Positions 17,192 through 26,156 of a stretch of 64,000 nucleotides of DNA are shown piece by piece (the first letter of the stretch is position 1; every line of letters starts with the position of its first letter). This stretch comes from Ralstonia sp. RRA. Its GTDB lineage: Bacteria; Pseudomonadota; Gammaproteobacteria; Burkholderiales; Burkholderiaceae. The position numbers and the translations under genes were made by a program. The notes beneath the pieces are model-generated. The model saw only the letters and a list, made by a program, of their open reading frames with translations, did no database searches and was not told the DNA's origin. The DNA is taken from contig NZ_CP146092.1 of NCBI RefSeq assembly GCF_037023145.1, forward strand, positions 248,001 to 312,000, given 5' to 3'.

Positions 17192-19484
17192 TCACGCCTC
17201 CTTGCCGAGTACGTGAAACAGCTCATCTTCCTGGGCGCAGTGCAGCCGCAGGACCGCGTCCAACCCATACAGCAAACGCTGCAGTTCCTGTAACGCGGAG
17301 GGGTCCGGTCCTTGCTCGGGGATGTCCGCGACGATCCTGTCCAGCAGGCTCGTCACCCGAAAGATTTCGCGATGCATGCCGCTCATGGCGGCCAGGGGGT
17401 CTTCCCCCCCCAAGCAGGCGCGCCACGTCAGGATAGATCTCGGTATCGTCACGGCGCTCGTGCGGCACCAGCACCAGATTCAACGACCGGTTCAGCTCGG
17501 AGAGCGCCGTCTTTGCCAGACTCCGTTCCATCCGCGGTAGTTGATCCGCCACCGTGCGGATGTGGTTCATGATCGGTTCCAGCTCGGTATGTTCGGCTTT
17601 GAGGCGTTCCACGTCCGTTGGCGGCAACGAGCGTGTGGCTTCACGCCGGCCTGCTTGTAGGGCGCGCAGGGCATTGAGGATGACGAGAACGTCGATGATC
17701 TCCTGCAGCAGAGCCCCGGCCAGCGCAGGCAGATAACCCAGCGCTGCCGCGATCATGGCCGCGATCGACAGTGACATCCCGGCTCCCACGCTTTGGACCG
17801 CAATGCGACGTGTGCGCCGGGCGATCCGCACGGCATCGACCAGGCGGTCCAACCGGTCAACCAGCAACACAACGTCCGCCGCTTCCGAGGACGCCGCGGC
17901 ACCGCGTGCCCCCATCGCCACTCCGATGTCCGCTGCCGCCAGCGCCGGTGCGTCGTTCACGCCGTCACCGACCATGATCACCGTGCCCGCCGCGCGGGCC
18001 TCCCTGATTGCTGTGAGCTTGTCCGCGGGCGATTGCTCCGCATAGACGTCGGTCACGCCCAGCATCGCGCCAACCGATTCGGCCACATCAGGCCGATCCC
18101 CCGTGAGCATCCCTTGGCGGCACACCCCAATCTGGCGCAGCAAACGCAGCGCGCGCGGGGTTTCAAGGCGGATGCGGTCTGCAAGCTGCAACGCACCGGC
18201 CAGCTCACCATCCACCCCCACGAAGACAGCTGATGCGCCGGCATACCGAACACGCTTGATGAACGCCTCGCTCCATGGCGGCGCGACCGCCGAGCCGAGC
18301 ACGTGAGGCAAGGTGCCAATCGAAACAGCATGGCCGCCCACATGACCTTGGACCCCCGCGCCTGGACTCTCGATCACGGCGCTGGGCAGCAGCAGCGCGG
18401 CACCTCGCTCGCGGGCCGCTTTGGTCACCGCTTCGGCCATGACGTGATTCGAAGCTTGTGCGAGAGAGGCTGCGAGACGCAGCACCTCCTGGGGTTCATA
18501 GCGGCTGCTGCACTCGATGTCGACCAGCCGCGCGTACCCTCCTGTGAGGGTCCCGGTCTTGTCGAAGAACAGGGTATCGGCCTGTGCGAGCCGTTCCAGG
18601 GCGCCGCCGCCCTTGATCAGAACGCCGCGCCAGGCACAACGCGACATGCCCGATACGATCGCCACCGGTACTGCCAGGATCAGCGGGCAAGGCGTGGCAA
18701 CCACGAGCACCGCGAGGCAACGGGCTGGATTGCCTGTCAGTAGCCAGCTCGCTCCGGCGAGCACGACCGCGACGGCTGCGAATGCGAATGCATAGCGGTC
18801 GGCCAGGCGCACGGACGGGCTGCGCTCGGCCTGGGCGGCACTGACCATCCGGACAATGCCCGCAAAGGTACTGCGCTCGGCCGATGCCGCCGCCACCATC
18901 TCGAAGGCGGCCCCAGCGTTCAGCACACCGCTGCTCACGGCTTCTGCGGCCTTGCGGTGTCGCGTGACGGATTCACCGGTCAGCGTTGACTCATCTAGAT
19001 CGGCCGGCTCCGACAAGGTGCCGTCCACGGGTACGACTTCGCCATGCCGCACCAACAACCGGTCGCCCGACCGGACTGTCGCCAGATCAACCTGGCACCA
19101 CTGGCCGCCATCGAAGCGATTGGCCTGTTTGGGTGCGTGGCTCAGTAGCGCCGTCATCTCCTCTTGCGCACGCGCCTGAGCGAAGTCCTCCAGTGCGCGC
19201 CCGCTCGCCAGCATGAGGGCAATGACGGCGGCCACCAGCACCTCGCCCGACAACAGCGCAAAGCTGATCGACAAGAGTGCCAGGACGTCAATGCCCGCTT
19301 GCCGCCGTATCAAGGAACGAACGATCGTGACCGTCAGCGCCACCCAATTGGGAGCAATGCCGATCAACCATAGATCTTGCGCCAGCGCACCTGCGTTCAG
19401 GTAGCGAGCGAGCAATCCTGCCGACAGCGTCAACGCAGAGGCGGCGAGCAGGACGGCATTGAGGTGTCGGAAACCGGAGGGCAT
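17192..19484 (-). CDS. P1B-5-type metal ATPase with C-terminal hemerythrin domain, frameshifted in a G8 tract
   Basis: The protein has a P1B ATPase core: the 'TLTGES' actuator motif (167-172), the membrane metal site TPCP (264-267) instead of CPC, the DKTGT phosphorylation motif (308-312), 'GDGVNDAPAL', and 'QEIIDVLVILNALRAL' in the last helix. TPCP plus a C-terminal hemerythrin domain defines the P1B-5 group (Nia-like, Ni/Fe export). The open frame runs 19484-17223 but loses the hemerythrin domain at an 8-G run (plus-strand Cs 17404-17411). The rest of the domain ('MHREIFRVTSLLDRI', 'HCAQEDELFHVL') continues in another frame to 17192. Seven Gs would restore a 763-residue protein. The cause may be sequencing error, mutation or phase variation. 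Confidence 0.85.
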
Positions 19485-19553
19485 GGGCCAGAGGCAGGCG
19501 GGAGGAGCCGAGACGGCAGAGGCATCGCCTCCGTTCCTGCGCGCTCAACGATG

Positions 19554-20078
19554 CTAGATCATGCGGCGCAACAGCCTATCCTTCAGTACAACCTCGTGCC
19601 AGAGAGCAGCAACAGCGTGCAGTCCCACGAAGATGTACACCAGCGTTGCTCCCGACTCGTGGACTTCCTTGGCTAGGTCAGCCAGCGCCTTGTCCGGCGC
19701 AAGCGGGACAGGCCAGTCCAGGCCGAACGGCTGGATGGCCTTGCCATCCCAGGCGAGTGCCAGTGCACCGAGGATCGGCATACCCAGCATCAACACGTAG
19801 AGCACTAGGTGCATGGCTCGTGCAGCACGCTCAAGAAGCTTAGGCCCTGGAATTGCCGCTGGCACTTCCGTGCCTAGGCGGGCAAACAACCGCAGCACCA
19901 TCAAGGGCAGCACGGAAAGGCCAGCCGTTTGATGGATGGTGAACAGGGCGTCCCGCATGGCGCTGCCCTTAGGGAAGAGATCGTGGATATCGATGGTCAC
20001 CACCGCGATCAGCGCAGCTAGGAACACGAGCCAATGCAGCGACCGTATGACCGGGGAGTATTTCTGCTCGGAGCTCAT
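19554..20078 (-). CDS. Cytochrome b561-type membrane protein
   Basis: The 174-residue protein has four membrane helices with heme-ligand His in 'IRSLHWLVFL', 'FTIHQTAGL', 'AARAMHLVLYVL' and 'FVGLHAVAALWHEVVL', the pattern of the bacterial cytochrome b561 (CybB) family of quinone-linked electron carriers. The ATG at 20078 is not well supported by a ribosome site, and an upstream GTG is possible. It is the first gene of the leftward island unit. Confidence 0.85.
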   Translation of the reverse strand: MSSEQKYSPVIRSLHWLVFLAALIAVVTIDIHDLFPKGSAMRDALFTIHQTAGLSVLPLMVLRLFARLGTEVPAAIPGPKLLERAARAMHLVLYVLMLGMPILGALALAWDGKAIQPFGLDWPVPLAPDKALADLAKEVHESGATLVYIFVGLHAVAALWHEVVLKDRLLRRMI

Positions 20079-20141
20079 GGAGGTCACCCAGGGAGAAGGT
20101 GGAAAACCGGTAGGTCGCGATCCGCAACCGCTACGTTTCAC

Positions 20142-20757
20142 GGATACTCGTTCCAGTTCGGGAGGGCTTGTCGCAAGTCAACAAAGCATGAGTCGGCCGC
20201 GATTAAATCGGCACACAACCTCACCGACCGGGCAGCTATCACAGCGCACAATCTGCGGATACACCGGCGCCGAGATTGCAAATACCCGTTTTGTCCCGCT
20301 CGGAGCGGGTGCTCGTGCGCTTATTCGACAACCGGCGCGGGTCGTACTTGCTACAAAGCGGGGCGCGTGTTCGATCTGGAAAATGACCGTCGTGTAGGCC
20401 TGAGCAAACTTTCAAATCTCGGCTCGAGGATGAGGAGCGTGCGAGCCAAGTGCAGTCGGAGAGCTGCGTGGGCGCTTCGTACGCAATCGCGGACATTCAA
20501 GATACATAGGCGACCGTCCCCTTGATGGCCGAACTGAGCCTAATATCCTCCCCGTTCTGCCGATCGTGCCTCGGTTCCGGCCTCTGCCGCGCTTTCTGCC
20601 GGTTGCCCAGCCGTCCCTGTTGGCACTTCCGTGTTCCTTACCCACGACCGTACCGAGGGGCGTGTGCCGCAGGAAGTTCAGAGTTAAACGAACAAGGTTC
20701 AAAGTTAAGTGAATCTCGACACGAGCAGTACGAAGCGCAGGATTTTCCGTTTGAACC
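20142..20757. other. Non-coding junction right of the metal/stress island
   Basis: No gene is supported. It should contain the promoter for the leftward cytochrome b561 unit near 20100-20300. At its right end are the inverted pair of 18-bp repeats (20676-20714), 44 bases before the MATE gene stop. Confidence 0.45.
20676..20714 (-). repeat. Right pair of 18-bp island-end repeats
   Basis: GTTCAGAGTTAAACGAAC (20676-20693) and GTTCAAAGTTAAGTGAAT (20697-20714) are, in reverse complement, close copies of the left repeats (consensus GTTCACTTAACTYTGAAC). They lie 21 bp apart start to start. Confidence 0.7.
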
Positions 20758-22098
20758 CTAGGCCGCCCACCACACCCTCGGCAGCAATACTCCAAGCATC
20801 AACCCACGCAGCGCCATAAAACCCAGCATCGACACCCACAGCCCGTGGTTACCCCACAGCGGCTGGAGCATGACCGACAGCCCCCAGAACGCAGCGGCGG
20901 CCACAGCCATCGTCACCAGCAGTTCACGCGTGCGCGTGGCGCCGATAAACACGCCGTCAAACTGGAAGCCCCACATGGAAACGATCGGCAGCAGCGCCGC
21001 CCACACCAGATAGTGGCGCGCGGCCTCGCGCACGGCCGGCTGATCGGTCAGCACGCCGATGATGGCCGAGCCCGCCAGCGCATACACCGCCGCAAACAGC
21101 CCCGCCCCCAGCACTGACCAGAACGTCGATACGCGAATTGCCATGCGCAGTGCATGGCGGTCCCGCCCGCCCAGTGCGGCGCCCACCAGTGCCTCGGCGG
21201 CATGCGCAAAGCCGTCCAGCCCGTAGGCCATGAAGGTCAGGAAGTTGAGCAGCAGCGCGTTGGCAGCCAGCACCACGTCGCCCTGCTTGGCGCCCGCGTG
21301 GGCAAACCAGCCGAAGGCGCCCAACAGGCACAACGTGCGCAGAAAAATGTCGGTGTTCAAACCCATCAGCCGGCGCCAGGCGTCGCGCGCGAGCAGTTCA
21401 GCGCGCGTGAGCGGGGGCAAACCCAGCGGCCGCTGCAGCCACAGCAGCAGCATGCCCAGCGCAAACCCGGCGATGTCCGCCAGCGCTGTCGCCGCGCCGA
21501 TGCCACCGACACCCATGCCCGCCCCCAGCACCAGGCCCAGCACCGCCGCCATGTTGACCGCGTTGATGAACACCTGCAGCAGCAACGCGCGCCGCACCTG
21601 CTGGCGCCCGAGCAAGGTACCGAGCACCACATAGTTGGCCAGCGCAAACGGCGCTGACCAGATACGCGCATGGCAATACACCTCGGCCATGCGGGTGACG
21701 GTGTCACTTGCCCCCAGCAGCGTCAGCGTGATGCGGATGGCCGGCCCCTGCAGCACCAGCAACAGCGCACCAATAGCCAGCGCCAGCAGCAACGCACGCA
21801 CCACGCTCGCCCGCAGTGCACGTGCATCGCCCGCACCATGCGCCTGCGACACCAGCCCCGTGGTACCCATGCGCAGGAAGCCGAAGCCCCAGAACACGAA
21901 GTTGAAGAACACCCCGCCCAGCGCCACCCCGCCGATGTATTCCGGCCCAGGCAAATGCCCCGCCACGGCCGTATCCACCGCCGACAGGATCGGCTGCGTC
22001 AGGTTGGCCAGCACGATGGGAAACGCCAGCGTCAGCACGCGCCGATGCCACTGCGCAGGTGTCGCAGGTGCAACCGATGTGACGGATGAGGACTCCAT
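20758..22098 (-). CDS. MATE family multidrug/metabolite exporter (DinF-like)
   Basis: The 446-residue protein has twelve hydrophobic segments and the MATE opening 'RRVLTLAFPIVLANLTQPILSAVDTAVAGHLPGPEYIGGVALG', with the two-fold pseudo-repeat visible after about residue 230. DinF-branch MATE proteins are cation-coupled exporters in the inner membrane. The ATG at 22098 is selected because it begins just before the first helix; upstream in-frame codons lack membrane-protein character. Confidence 0.9.
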   Translation of the reverse strand: MESSSVTSVAPATPAQWHRRVLTLAFPIVLANLTQPILSAVDTAVAGHLPGPEYIGGVALGGVFFNFVFWGFGFLRMGTTGLVSQAHGAGDARALRASVVRALLLALAIGALLLVLQGPAIRITLTLLGASDTVTRMAEVYCHARIWSAPFALANYVVLGTLLGRQQVRRALLLQVFINAVNMAAVLGLVLGAGMGVGGIGAATALADIAGFALGMLLLWLQRPLGLPPLTRAELLARDAWRRLMGLNTDIFLRTLCLLGAFGWFAHAGAKQGDVVLAANALLLNFLTFMAYGLDGFAHAAEALVGAALGGRDRHALRMAIRVSTFWSVLGAGLFAAVYALAGSAIIGVLTDQPAVREAARHYLVWAALLPIVSMWGFQFDGVFIGATRTRELLVTMAVAAAAFWGLSVMLQPLWGNHGLWVSMLGFMALRGLMLGVLLPRVWWAA

Positions 22099-22472
22099 GG
22101 GGGTAAAAAATGGGGAGGGACAGTGAAAATCGGATGAAAAAGAGGTGCAACCGCCAGCGATTTCGCTATGATTGCGCCCCATTGCGAGTTCCGGCAATCG
22201 TGCGACAAGTGCGTCACCCTGCACAACGTCGCCGATGACTATACGCGAATCCCCCCGGAAGGCAGGCACCATGCCCCCGCCTTTCAACGCGACCGGACAA
22301 GCGCGGTTGATGCTACGCGTCACCCCGTGCACGCATGTTCTGCGCTGGTGACACCCACCATGCGGAACGGTGGGCGACGCCAAAACAGCGTCGCCTCGGT
22401 AGAACTAAGCGGACTGTTAAGCAAGCCGCGGTGCCCTGTCGAGCGTCCGAACTCGCCGGGGTGGAGACTTCC
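22099..22472. other. Divergent region between MATE and APC permease genes, with a leader hairpin
   Basis: The 374-bp gap serves two divergent promoters. In the permease leader a strong hairpin, GGCGACGC-CAAAACA-GCGTCGCC (22373-22395), lies about 80 bases before the start. It has no following T run, so it is not a simple terminator; it may be an mRNA leader structure. No known riboswitch was recognised. Confidence 0.4.
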
Positions 22473-24116
22473 TTGGAAAAAAACGTACAACGCAACCTTG
22501 GCGCCTGGCCCCTGATGTTGACCGGCTTGGGCTCGATCATCGGTTCGGGCTGGCTGTTCGGTGCGGGTCACGCCGCACAGGTGGCAGGCCCTGCCGCCAT
22601 CTTTACCTGGGTCATCGGCGCAATCGTTATCCTGGCCATCGCCCTGACGTATGCCGAACTGGGCGCGATGTTCCCCGAGTCCGGCGGCATGGTGCGCTAC
22701 GCGCGCTACTCGCACGGCTCGCTGGTGGGCTTCGTGGCCGCGTGGGCCAACTGGATCGCCATCGTCACCGTCATCCCCATCGAGGCCGAAGCCTCCATCC
22801 AGTACATGAGCTCGTGGCCGTGGCCGTGGGCGCAGGGGCTGTTCCAGAACGGTGAGCTGACCCCGGTCGGCCTGGTGCTCTCGGCCGTGCTGGTGATCGT
22901 GTACTTCCTGGTGAACTACTGGGGCGTGAAGGCGTTTGCCAAGGCCAACAGCGCCATCACCATCTTCAAGTTTGTGATTCCGCTGGCAACCGCCGTGGCG
23001 CTGATCGTGGCGGGCTTCCACCCGGGCAACTTCGGCATGGCCGAAGGCGCGAGCACGGCAGGCGGCTTTGCGCCGTATGGCTGGTCGGCGGTGCTGTCGG
23101 CCATTGCCACCAGCGGCATTGTGTTTGCCTTTAACGGCTTCCAAAGCCCGATCAACCTCGCGGGCGAGGCGCGCAACCCAGGCCGCAACGTGCCCATTGC
23201 GGTGATCGGCTCCATCCTGCTGGCCGCTGTGATCTACGTGGCCTTGCAGATTGCCTTTCTGGGTGCAGTGCCCCCGGCGTCGCTCGCGGGCGGCTGGCAT
23301 GGCATCGACTTCCACTCGCCGTTTGCTCAATTGGCGATTGCGCTCAACCTGAACTGGCTGGCCGTCGTTCTGTATCTGGATGCGTTCGTGAGCCCCTCGG
23401 GCACCGGCGCCACCTACATGGCCACCACCACGCGCATGATCTACGCGATGGAGCGCAACAACACCCTGCCGGCCATCTTCGGCCGCGTGCACCCGGTGTT
23501 TGGCGTGTCGCGTCCGGCCATGTGGTTCAACCTGGCGGTGTCGTTCATCTTCCTGTTCTTCTTCCGTGGCTGGGGCGCACTGGCAGCCGTCATTTCGGTG
23601 GCGACCGTCATCTCGTACCTGACGGGCCCGATCAGCGTGATGTCGCTGCGCAAGACCTCCCCGGGTCTGCACCGCCCGCTGCGCCTGGCTGGCCTGTCGC
23701 TGATCGCACCGTTTGCCTTCGTGTGCGCATCGCTGATCCTGTACTGGGCCAAGTGGCCGCTGACCGGCGAAATCATCGTGCTGATGCTGGTGGCACTGCC
23801 CGTGTACTTCTACTACCAGGCCAAGGCTGGCTGGCCCGACTTCAAGACGGAGCTTAAGGGCGCCTGGTGGATGATCGCCTACCTGCCGACCATTGCCGCG
23901 ATGTCGTACTTCGGCAGCAAGGAATTCGGCGGCCTGGGCCTGATCCCCTACGGTTGGGACATGGTCATGGTGGCGGTTGTGTCGCTGGGCTTCTACCGGT
24001 GGGGCGTGGCCAGCGGCTGGCACACCCGTTATCTGGATGAAGTCGAGCACGTGCATGAAGACGCGCCGGCTCCAAGCGGCAAGCGCGCACCGCGCGGCGT
24101 ACCGCAAGGCGTCTGA
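22473..24116 (+). CDS. APC-family amino acid permease
   Basis: The 547-residue inner-membrane protein has about twelve helices and the APC signature near the N-terminus ('WPLMLTGLGSIIGSGWLFGAGHAA', then 'ALTYAELGAMFPESGGMVRYARYSHG'). It resembles aspartate/acidic-amino-acid proton symporters, but the substrate is not provable here. The TTG start at 22473 is chosen because GGAG lies eight bases upstream and it begins right before the conserved 'EKNVQRNLGAW'; no nearby in-frame ATG fits. A terminator follows the stop. Confidence 0.85.
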   Translation: MEKNVQRNLGAWPLMLTGLGSIIGSGWLFGAGHAAQVAGPAAIFTWVIGAIVILAIALTYAELGAMFPESGGMVRYARYSHGSLVGFVAAWANWIAIVTVIPIEAEASIQYMSSWPWPWAQGLFQNGELTPVGLVLSAVLVIVYFLVNYWGVKAFAKANSAITIFKFVIPLATAVALIVAGFHPGNFGMAEGASTAGGFAPYGWSAVLSAIATSGIVFAFNGFQSPINLAGEARNPGRNVPIAVIGSILLAAVIYVALQIAFLGAVPPASLAGGWHGIDFHSPFAQLAIALNLNWLAVVLYLDAFVSPSGTGATYMATTTRMIYAMERNNTLPAIFGRVHPVFGVSRPAMWFNLAVSFIFLFFFRGWGALAAVISVATVISYLTGPISVMSLRKTSPGLHRPLRLAGLSLIAPFAFVCASLILYWAKWPLTGEIIVLMLVALPVYFYYQAKAGWPDFKTELKGAWWMIAYLPTIAAMSYFGSKEFGGLGLIPYGWDMVMVAVVSLGFYRWGVASGWHTRYLDEVEHVHEDAPAPSGKRAPRGVPQGV

Positions 24117-24136
24117 TACCAGCATCGCCATCCTCA

Positions 24137-24176
24137 GAAAAAACGCCCGTCCGGTTCGCCGGCGGGCGTTTTTTTA
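24137..24176 (+). terminator. Rho-independent terminator after the permease
   Basis: A GC-rich stem with arms AACGCCCG and CGGGCGTT and an inner CCGG/CCGG pair is followed by a run of seven or eight Ts, 25 bases beyond the permease stop. The run of As before it may let it act on both strands. Confidence 0.85.
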
Positions 24177-24217
24177 TTTCACGATGGCTCCAGCACCGTT
24201 GTCCGCTGGACTGCGCC

Positions 24218-25165
24218 TCAGTTTGACTCCCGGTGCATCGCTGACTTGCCCCGAGGAGAAGCCACGTCGCTGAGAGCCTGCCGCAGGCGTGGCGCGGCAA
24301 AATCAAGGAAGCGACGCATCTTCAACGGCATCTGCCCACGTGCAACGTGCACGAGATGGACTGGAGCGGGTTCCGGCTCGTACGCCTCCAAGAAGATCTG
24401 CAGCTCGCCACGCGAGACAGCCTCCGCCGCCTGGTAGTGCAGCAACCGAGTGATGCCGACCTTGCGGACTGCCGCCTGCATTGCCGCTTCCGGAGTCGTG
24501 ACGGTCAGACGCGGCAGGATCGGGACATCGATCACCGTGCCGGATCGCGGGTGCAGAAAACGCCACGACGGCGAAGGCATGGGCGTGTCCACGCTCACAC
24601 ACGGAAGACGCGACAGATCATCGGGAGCCTGCGGTGTGCCGCGACCGGCAAGGAGCCCGGGGCTGGCACACGTGACCGTTCGCATGACGCCGATTTGCGT
24701 GGCCACCATCGAGCTGTCCGGCAGCTTCCCAATGCGCACCGCCATGTCCACATGGTCGCCAATGAGATCCACGTTGCGATCGGACAGGATGAGCCGAATG
24801 TTGATCTCAGGAAACGCCGCCAGAAAGTCGGTAACAACCGGCAGCACGTGCAGGCGCCCAAACATGAGCGGCGCGGTGACGACCAATTCGCCCTTGGGCA
24901 CGGTGAACTCGCCAGCCGCTTGGCGCTCCGCCTCCTCCACCTCGTCGAGGATGCGGCGTGCTGACGCCACATAGGCGACGCCGGCATCCGTCAACGTGAG
25001 CTTGCGGGTCGAACGGATCAGCAGCCGCGCGCCGAGCCGCGTTTCCAGCTCGGAAATCTTGCGGCTGAGGGTGGCCAGCGGCACCTTCAAATCGCGTCCC
25101 GCCGCAGATAGGCTGCCTTTCTCCGCAACCGCCACCAGCAACGACATGGCCTCCAGGCGATCCAT
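24218..25165 (-). CDS. LysR-family transcriptional regulator
   Basis: The 315-residue protein has the LysR winged-helix N-terminus (1-60, 'MSLLVAVAEKGSLSAAGRDLKVPLATLSRKISELE') and the periplasmic-binding-protein-like effector domain. It resembles the AaeR/DmlR-type subgroup with 'TAPLMFGRLHVLPVVTDFLAAFP'. It is divergent from a carboxymuconolactone-decarboxylase-like gene now destroyed by an IS21-family insertion, so its likely target gene is lost. Confidence 0.92.
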   Translation of the reverse strand: MDRLEAMSLLVAVAEKGSLSAAGRDLKVPLATLSRKISELETRLGARLLIRSTRKLTLTDAGVAYVASARRILDEVEEAERQAAGEFTVPKGELVVTAPLMFGRLHVLPVVTDFLAAFPEINIRLILSDRNVDLIGDHVDMAVRIGKLPDSSMVATQIGVMRTVTCASPGLLAGRGTPQAPDDLSRLPCVSVDTPMPSPSWRFLHPRSGTVIDVPILPRLTVTTPEAAMQAAVRKVGITRLLHYQAAEAVSRGELQIFLEAYEPEPAPVHLVHVARGQMPLKMRRFLDFAAPRLRQALSDVASPRGKSAMHRESN

Positions 25166-25284
25166 CTTATCCTTCCAACATTTGGTAGAGATATTCTTGA
25201 TATTGCCGGATTATCAATAGAAATGGAAAGAGGCAAGATCCATTTCACCGAGCGTATTCCACGCTCGAGACACTGGAGAACGCC

Positions 25285-25307
25285 ATGTCCCGCCTTGCCA
25301 TCCCGAC
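25285..25307 (+). pseudogene. 5' stub of a carboxymuconolactone decarboxylase/AhpD-like gene cut by an IS
   Basis: An ATG with a GGAGAACGCC site upstream encodes MSRLAIPT, the conserved beginning of a family of CMD/AhpD-like peroxidase-related proteins. The frame then runs directly into the IS end at 25308 and stops inside the element (about 25374). The rest of the gene is not found on the other side of the IS. The identification rests on eight residues plus the divergent LysR neighbour, so it is tentative. Confidence 0.5.
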
Positions 25308-25370
25308 TGTTGATTTGCACCGAATCCTGACCCAGGATTTGCATCGAAAACTGACCCACCCCAAAGGCTG

Positions 25371-26156
25371 TTAGGTGTCGCTTTGTGCGGGTTGTTTGGC
25401 GGTGCGTTTCTCCTTCTTGGGCTGGGTGGTGCTGTGCTTGAAACGATAGCTATCGTTGCCGGTTTCAACAATGTGGCAGTGGTGCGTGAGGCGATCCAAT
25501 AGCGCGGTGGTCATCTTGGCGTCCCCGAAGACGCTGGACCATTCGCCGAAGCTCAGGTTGGTGGTGATGACGAGGCTGGTGCGCTCGTAGAGCTTGCTGA
25601 TCAGGTGGAACAGCAATGCGCCGCCGGTCTGGCTGAACGGCAGATAGCCCAGCTCATCGAGGATCACCAGGTCGGCATACATGAGTCGCGTGGCCAGGTG
25701 TCCCGGCTTGCCTGAGACCTTCTCCAGTTCCAACGCGTTGACGAGCTCCACGGTCGAGAAGAAGCGCACTCGACGGTGATGGTGCTCCACGGCCTGCACG
25801 CCGATGGCGGTGCCGAGATGGGTCTTGCCCGTACCTGGGCCGCCGACCAGCACGATGTTGTGCGCCGACTCGAGGAACTCGCAGCGGTGAAGCTGCCGCA
25901 CCAGTGCTTCGTTGGCCTCGCTGCAACTGAAGTCGAAGCCGGTCAGGTCTCGGTAGGCTGGGAAGCGCGCCACCTTCATCTGATAGGCCAGCGAGCGCAC
26001 CTCGCGCTCGGTGAGCTCGGCCTTGAGCAGACGCGACAGGATGGCCACGGCCGACTGGTAGGCCGGCGAGTCCTGCGCCGCCAGGTCGCCCAGCGCTTGT
26101 GCCATGCCGTGCAGCTTCAACGACTTGAGCATCTCCAACATGACTTCATGCTGCAT
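25371..26156 (-). CDS. istB: IstB, IS21 AAA+ ATPase helper of transposition
   Basis: The 261-residue protein has the DnaC-like ATPase with Walker A '[11 protein letters not shown]' and Walker B '[12 protein letters not shown]', then '[13 protein letters not shown]' and '[23 protein letters not shown]'. IstB binds DNA and stimulates IstA. It appears intact, ends with a basic [15 protein letters not shown] tail, and overlaps istA by 11 bases. Confidence 0.95.
   Translation of the reverse strand: MQHEVMLEMLKSLKLHGMAQALGDLAAQDSPAYQSAVAILSRLLKAELTEREVRSLAYQMKVARFPAYRDLTGFDFSCSEANEALVRQLHRCEFLESAHNIVLVGGPGTGKTHLGTAIGVQAVEHHHRRVRFFSTVELVNALELEKVSGKPGHLATRLMYADLVILDELGYLPFSQTGGALLFHLISKLYERTSLVITTNLSFGEWSSVFGDAKMTTALLDRLTHHCHIVETGNDSYRFKHSTTQPKKEKRTAKQPAQSDT

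Larger units (their letters stand above)
15674..20714. mobile_element. Putative transposon-like island with inverted repeat pairs and no transposase
   Basis: About 5 kb carrying uspA, a membrane protein, a P1B-5-type metal ATPase and a cytochrome b561 is bracketed by two copies of an 18-bp repeat on the left and two inverted copies on the right. Paired binding sites at each end in opposite orientation are how multi-site transposase ends look. No transposase or integrase gene lies inside, so it would be a non-autonomous or decayed element. A HigA-like gene fragment lies just outside the left end. Confidence 0.45.

Noticed and set aside
22320..24131. A 603-codon minus-strand frame opposite the APC permease
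   Set aside because: It has shadow-like composition (very rich in Arg, His and Gln) and the permease on the plus strand explains the DNA.
24218..25165. A functional LysR-CMD regulon
   Set aside because: Only eight codons of the divergent gene remain before the IS21-family element, so the target gene is no longer intact here.
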